Source: CAYZIC01 sp964478335
GTDB taxonomy: Bacteria; Verrucomicrobiota; Kiritimatiellia; RFP12; DVOR01
Length of the DNA: 9,084 bases
Reading direction: 5' to 3'
Assembly: GCA_964478335.1 (NCBI GenBank)
Contig: CAYZIC010000078.1
Span: 1 to 9,084 of the forward strand
The notes under the pieces: model-generated
The model's database searches: none
What the model was told of the DNA's origin: nothing
The model's input: only the letters and a program-made list of their open reading frames with translations
Program-made: the position numbers and the translations under genes
Shown here: one piece after another, positions 7,140 through 9,084 of the stretch
Numbering within the stretch: position 1 is the first letter of the stretch
Layout of the letters: each line of letters opens with the position of its first letter

Positions 7140-8885
7140 ATGGCTAGCGACCCATCGACTCCGACACCTTCTAAGCCGGCTAACAAGCCGGCTTATGAAG
7201 TTCCTGTTTGCGCAGGCGAGATTAAATCAGCCTACCTCGACTGGCTCAAATCGCTCACCCAAGCCCAGCTGACGCAGATCATTCAATCCGACAAACGCTT
7301 TACCAAGGGCGGTTTTCGCTTGACCCAGCCAGCCTTGATTGCTCATGCAATAGCCCAAGTGTGCCCGACACCCTGTGCCATTTCTGAGCCGATTCGCCAA
7401 ACCATGACTCAGTACCTCGCGCCTGCACAATTCTTTGAGCGGCTCTCTGTCGAGGCGATCACTGAGCTACGACGCATTTGCTATGTCTTGTGGGGTAAAG
7501 CATTTGTTCTTCTTGCGCTCCAATGGGACTGTCGCGAGTGTGTACGAGATTTAGCCCAGAGCTGGACCTCGCAAAAAGACTTTCCCTTGCCCACACCCGA
7601 TCATGCCCATGCCACACTGAGCAAAGCATTTCGCGTCCTAGGCACCAACCAAGATGCCCCCAGCAAGCAGGTCAAACAACAATCCCTCTACGATGAGCTC
7701 GCCCAGCTCAGACAACAGCTCAAGTCACTCCGCGCCTCAGAGGAGCACGCCCGACAACAGGCTCAGCTCTTGACCAAAACGCAAAAACAGCTCGACACCA
7801 CCCTTGAGCAACTCCGTCTAAGCGAACAGCAAGTGCGCGTTCACACCCGGCAAATCGCCCAACTTACGGCCGAATTGCAGCGCGAATCCGAGCAGCGCGA
7901 CCTCTGCTTAAAGGCCGAGCTTGACCATCGTTTGGCCACAGAGTTTCATGGCTGGCTCAATCCGCCCTCACTCCCCTTGCCTACAGACCCCGTGGCGAAG
8001 CAGCGTGCTACCGATCAATTTGAGCGAGCCCTCACTGCGCAGCTCAACCTCGACCCGCATGCTGCCGCCCACCTCAATGAGATCCGATTAGCGCAAGCAG
8101 AGGCCGCACTACAATTTGCAATCAAGCGCCACCCTGGTCTCGTGCAATTTGTCAAGGATGCCCGGCGTAGTGTACCGACACCCGATCCCCTTGTCTCCGC
8201 CATTCTCCAAGCGATCCAAACGCTCGACCAAGCCCACTACCCCAACTTGCGTCTATTGATTGACAAAGCCCACCAGCTTAACATCCTCCAGGACGCAGCT
8301 GCGCAAACCCTTTATGATGCCTTTCACAAACGCGCCGCCACGTGGGCTCTCGAGGGAGAAGTCGATCTCGCAGAAAAGGGCGATACCGAGCCCACCAACT
8401 CCGATCTTCTGGCGCAAAAGTACCCCCATCTAGCCCTAGCCATGACTGGTAAAGCCCCCGTTATCGTGCTCATCGACGGACACAATATGATCTATGGTCT
8501 ACCAGGCCGCTACTCCCCCAAGCGCGGCAAGCCGCTCATGGAGGCCGACAAGCGCAATCGACTAATTAAGGACATCACTCGTAGCTTTTTCAACCTCCCG
8601 ACCTCACGCGCCTGGATCCTCTTTGACGGGGCCACCGCATCTGAGCAAGCCGTCTCGGAGAATGTCCGAGTGAGCTTTTCGGGAGGTGTCGGCGAGCACA
8701 GAGCAGACCGCGTCTTAGTTGACCTCATCCGATTCTTTAAGCAGCTAAATGATTCCACACAGTCGGTCATTCCCATTTATCTCGTCAGCAATGACCAAGG
8801 CCTCTGCGGTGATGCGCGCAAACAAGGTGCCCAAACCATTACCATTCACCACTTCGCGGCCTTTTTAACCACCAACCCACTCTAA
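7140..8885 (+). CDS. Coiled-coil protein with C-terminal NYN/YacP-like nuclease domain
   Basis: I do not recognise the full-length family. Residues 1-20 are Pro/Ser/Lys-rich, and 20-170 are mostly helical with no assigned domain. A Gln/Leu/Arg-rich coiled coil spans about 178-262. A second helical region covers about 285-405. The C-terminal part, about 440-577, looks like a NYN domain of the YacP/Rae1 kind, a PIN-like metal-dependent ribonuclease fold. It shows VIVLIDGHNMIYG (441-453), ILFDGA (493-498), FSGGVGEHRADRVLVD (513-528) and IYLVSNDQGLCGDARKQGA (546-564). D446, D496, D523 and D552 are candidate metal-binding acids. There is no signal peptide; the only hydrophobic patch (113-129) contains Lys and is probably not membrane-spanning. 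ATG 7140 begins two bases after the secA stop. An in-frame GTG at 7116 inside secA would add 8 residues; neither has a clear Shine-Dalgarno, so coupling to secA translation is likely. The nuclease role is inferred from motifs. Confidence 0.8.
   Translation: MASDPSTPTPSKPANKPAYEVPVCAGEIKSAYLDWLKSLTQAQLTQIIQSDKRFTKGGFRLTQPALIAHAIAQVCPTPCAISEPIRQTMTQYLAPAQFFERLSVEAITELRRICYVLWGKAFVLLALQWDCRECVRDLAQSWTSQKDFPLPTPDHAHATLSKAFRVLGTNQDAPSKQVKQQSLYDELAQLRQQLKSLRASEEHARQQAQLLTKTQKQLDTTLEQLRLSEQQVRVHTRQIAQLTAELQRESEQRDLCLKAELDHRLATEFHGWLNPPSLPLPTDPVAKQRATDQFERALTAQLNLDPHAAAHLNEIRLAQAEAALQFAIKRHPGLVQFVKDARRSVPTPDPLVSAILQAIQTLDQAHYPNLRLLIDKAHQLNILQDAAAQTLYDAFHKRAATWALEGEVDLAEKGDTEPTNSDLLAQKYPHLALAMTGKAPVIVLIDGHNMIYGLPGRYSPKRGKPLMEADKRNRLIKDITRSFFNLPTSRAWILFDGATASEQAVSENVRVSFSGGVGEHRADRVLVDLIRFFKQLNDSTQSVIPIYLVSNDQGLCGDARKQGAQTITIHHFAAFLTTNPL
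7172..7195 (+). repeat. 10-bp GC-rich hairpin inside the 5' end of the NYN gene
   Basis: TAAGCCGGCT (7172-7181) and AGCCGGCTTA (7186-7195) form an exact inverted repeat around AACA, 32 bases after the ATG. It also reads as a direct repeat of AAGCCGGCT and encodes a repeated K-P-A. No T-run follows, so it is not a typical terminator. Confidence 0.5.
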
Positions 8886-8889
8886 TTAG

Positions 8890-9084
8890 ATGACCATTCC
8901 TCACGATGCGCCCCACTGGCAAGACTGGCAATGGCAGATTGCTCATGCTTGTCATGCTCAAGATATCCCCACGGCAGACAATGACCACTTCCCCATGCAA
9001 GTCACCCCCTACTATGCCTCTTTGGCCAACTGGGATGACCCCACTGATCCCATTCGCCTGCAAGTCACGCCTGATCCACGAGAA
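8890..9084 (+). CDS. kamA: Lysine 2,3-aminomutase-like radical-SAM protein (3' end missing)
   Basis: The first 65 codons run to the window edge without a stop. The peptide has the N-terminal signature of the KamA family: WQDWQWQIAHAC (10-21), corresponding to the family's W-x-DW-x-WQ segment, then FPMQVTPYYASL (34-45) and DPTDPIRLQVTPDPRE (50-65), like the family's TPYY-SL and DP-x-x-PIR-x-Q-x-P. These enzymes use S-adenosylmethionine, an iron-sulphur cluster and pyridoxal phosphate to move the amino group of lysine. A relative, EpmB, makes beta-lysine for elongation factor P. The W-DW-WQ segment favours KamA type over the enterobacterial EpmB type, but the radical-SAM CxxxCxxC motif lies outside the window, so activity cannot be judged. 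The ATG lies four bases after the NYN gene's stop, without a visible Shine-Dalgarno, implying co-translation. Confidence 0.75.
   Translation, partial: MTIPHDAPHWQDWQWQIAHACHAQDIPTADNDHFPMQVTPYYASLANWDDPTDPIRLQVTPDPRE

Noticed and set aside
6499..7140. Long open frame on the - strand (213 codons) opposite the 3' part of secA.
   Set aside because: It lies wholly within secA, whose protein is conserved through this stretch, and its translation shows no recognisable domain. It is a codon-bias shadow.
1..9084. Mobile elements, CRISPR arrays, tRNA/rRNA genes, phage or defence genes.
   Set aside because: I saw no transposase or integrase motif, no regularly spaced repeats and no tRNA-like fold. 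Every stretch is covered by housekeeping-type genes or short gaps.

Overview
The window holds seven protein-coding genes, all on the + strand and closely packed. In order they are the 3' part of nagA (N-acetylglucosamine-6-phosphate deacetylase), pta (phosphate acetyltransferase), dprA (DNA-processing protein A), a thiamine pyrophosphokinase gene (thiN-type), secA (preprotein translocase ATPase), a gene for a coiled-coil protein ending in a NYN/YacP-like nuclease domain, and the first 65 codons of a lysine 2,3-aminomutase-like radical-SAM gene. No mobile element, CRISPR array, tRNA or rRNA is visible. No gap between genes exceeds about 150 bases.

The gene content is that of a bacterial core chromosome with roughly balanced GC. 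SecA is the best lineage marker. It is long (1033 aa), has a small insert before FDVQLIGG, a long insert after the DEAD-box region, motif VI in the form QLRGRCSRQGDPG, and a C-terminal SEC-C zinc motif. From memory these features resemble SecA of the Planctomycetes-Verrucomicrobia-Chlamydiae group or Bacteroidota more than that of Proteobacteria or Firmicutes. This is a hint only. nagA, pta and the aminomutase-like gene would suit a fermentative organism that uses amino sugars, which is again inference.

Layout. Bases 1-966 are nagA, cut at the left edge. A perfect 15-bp inverted repeat with a weak U-tract (984-1014) separates it from pta (1053-2066). A second near-perfect inverted repeat (2079-2118) separates pta from dprA (2136-3260). 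dprA and the thiamine pyrophosphokinase gene (3273-3887) are 12 bases apart and look like one operon. The 148-base AT-rich gap 3888-4035 is the main regulatory region. It holds an 8-bp palindrome, an extended -10 promoter candidate, a 12-bp hairpin next to the secA Shine-Dalgarno, and a possible 29-codon leader ORF. secA (4036-7137), the NYN gene (7140-8885) and the aminomutase-like gene (8890 onward) are 2 and 4 bases apart and must be co-transcribed.

Functional links. NagA releases acetate and glucosamine-6-phosphate; Pta interconverts acetyl-CoA and acetyl phosphate, so the two neighbours both feed acetate metabolism. SecA drives protein export. The NYN protein may be an RNA-processing nuclease, but its role next to secA is unknown. 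The least familiar items are this coiled-coil/NYN protein and the structured leader of secA.
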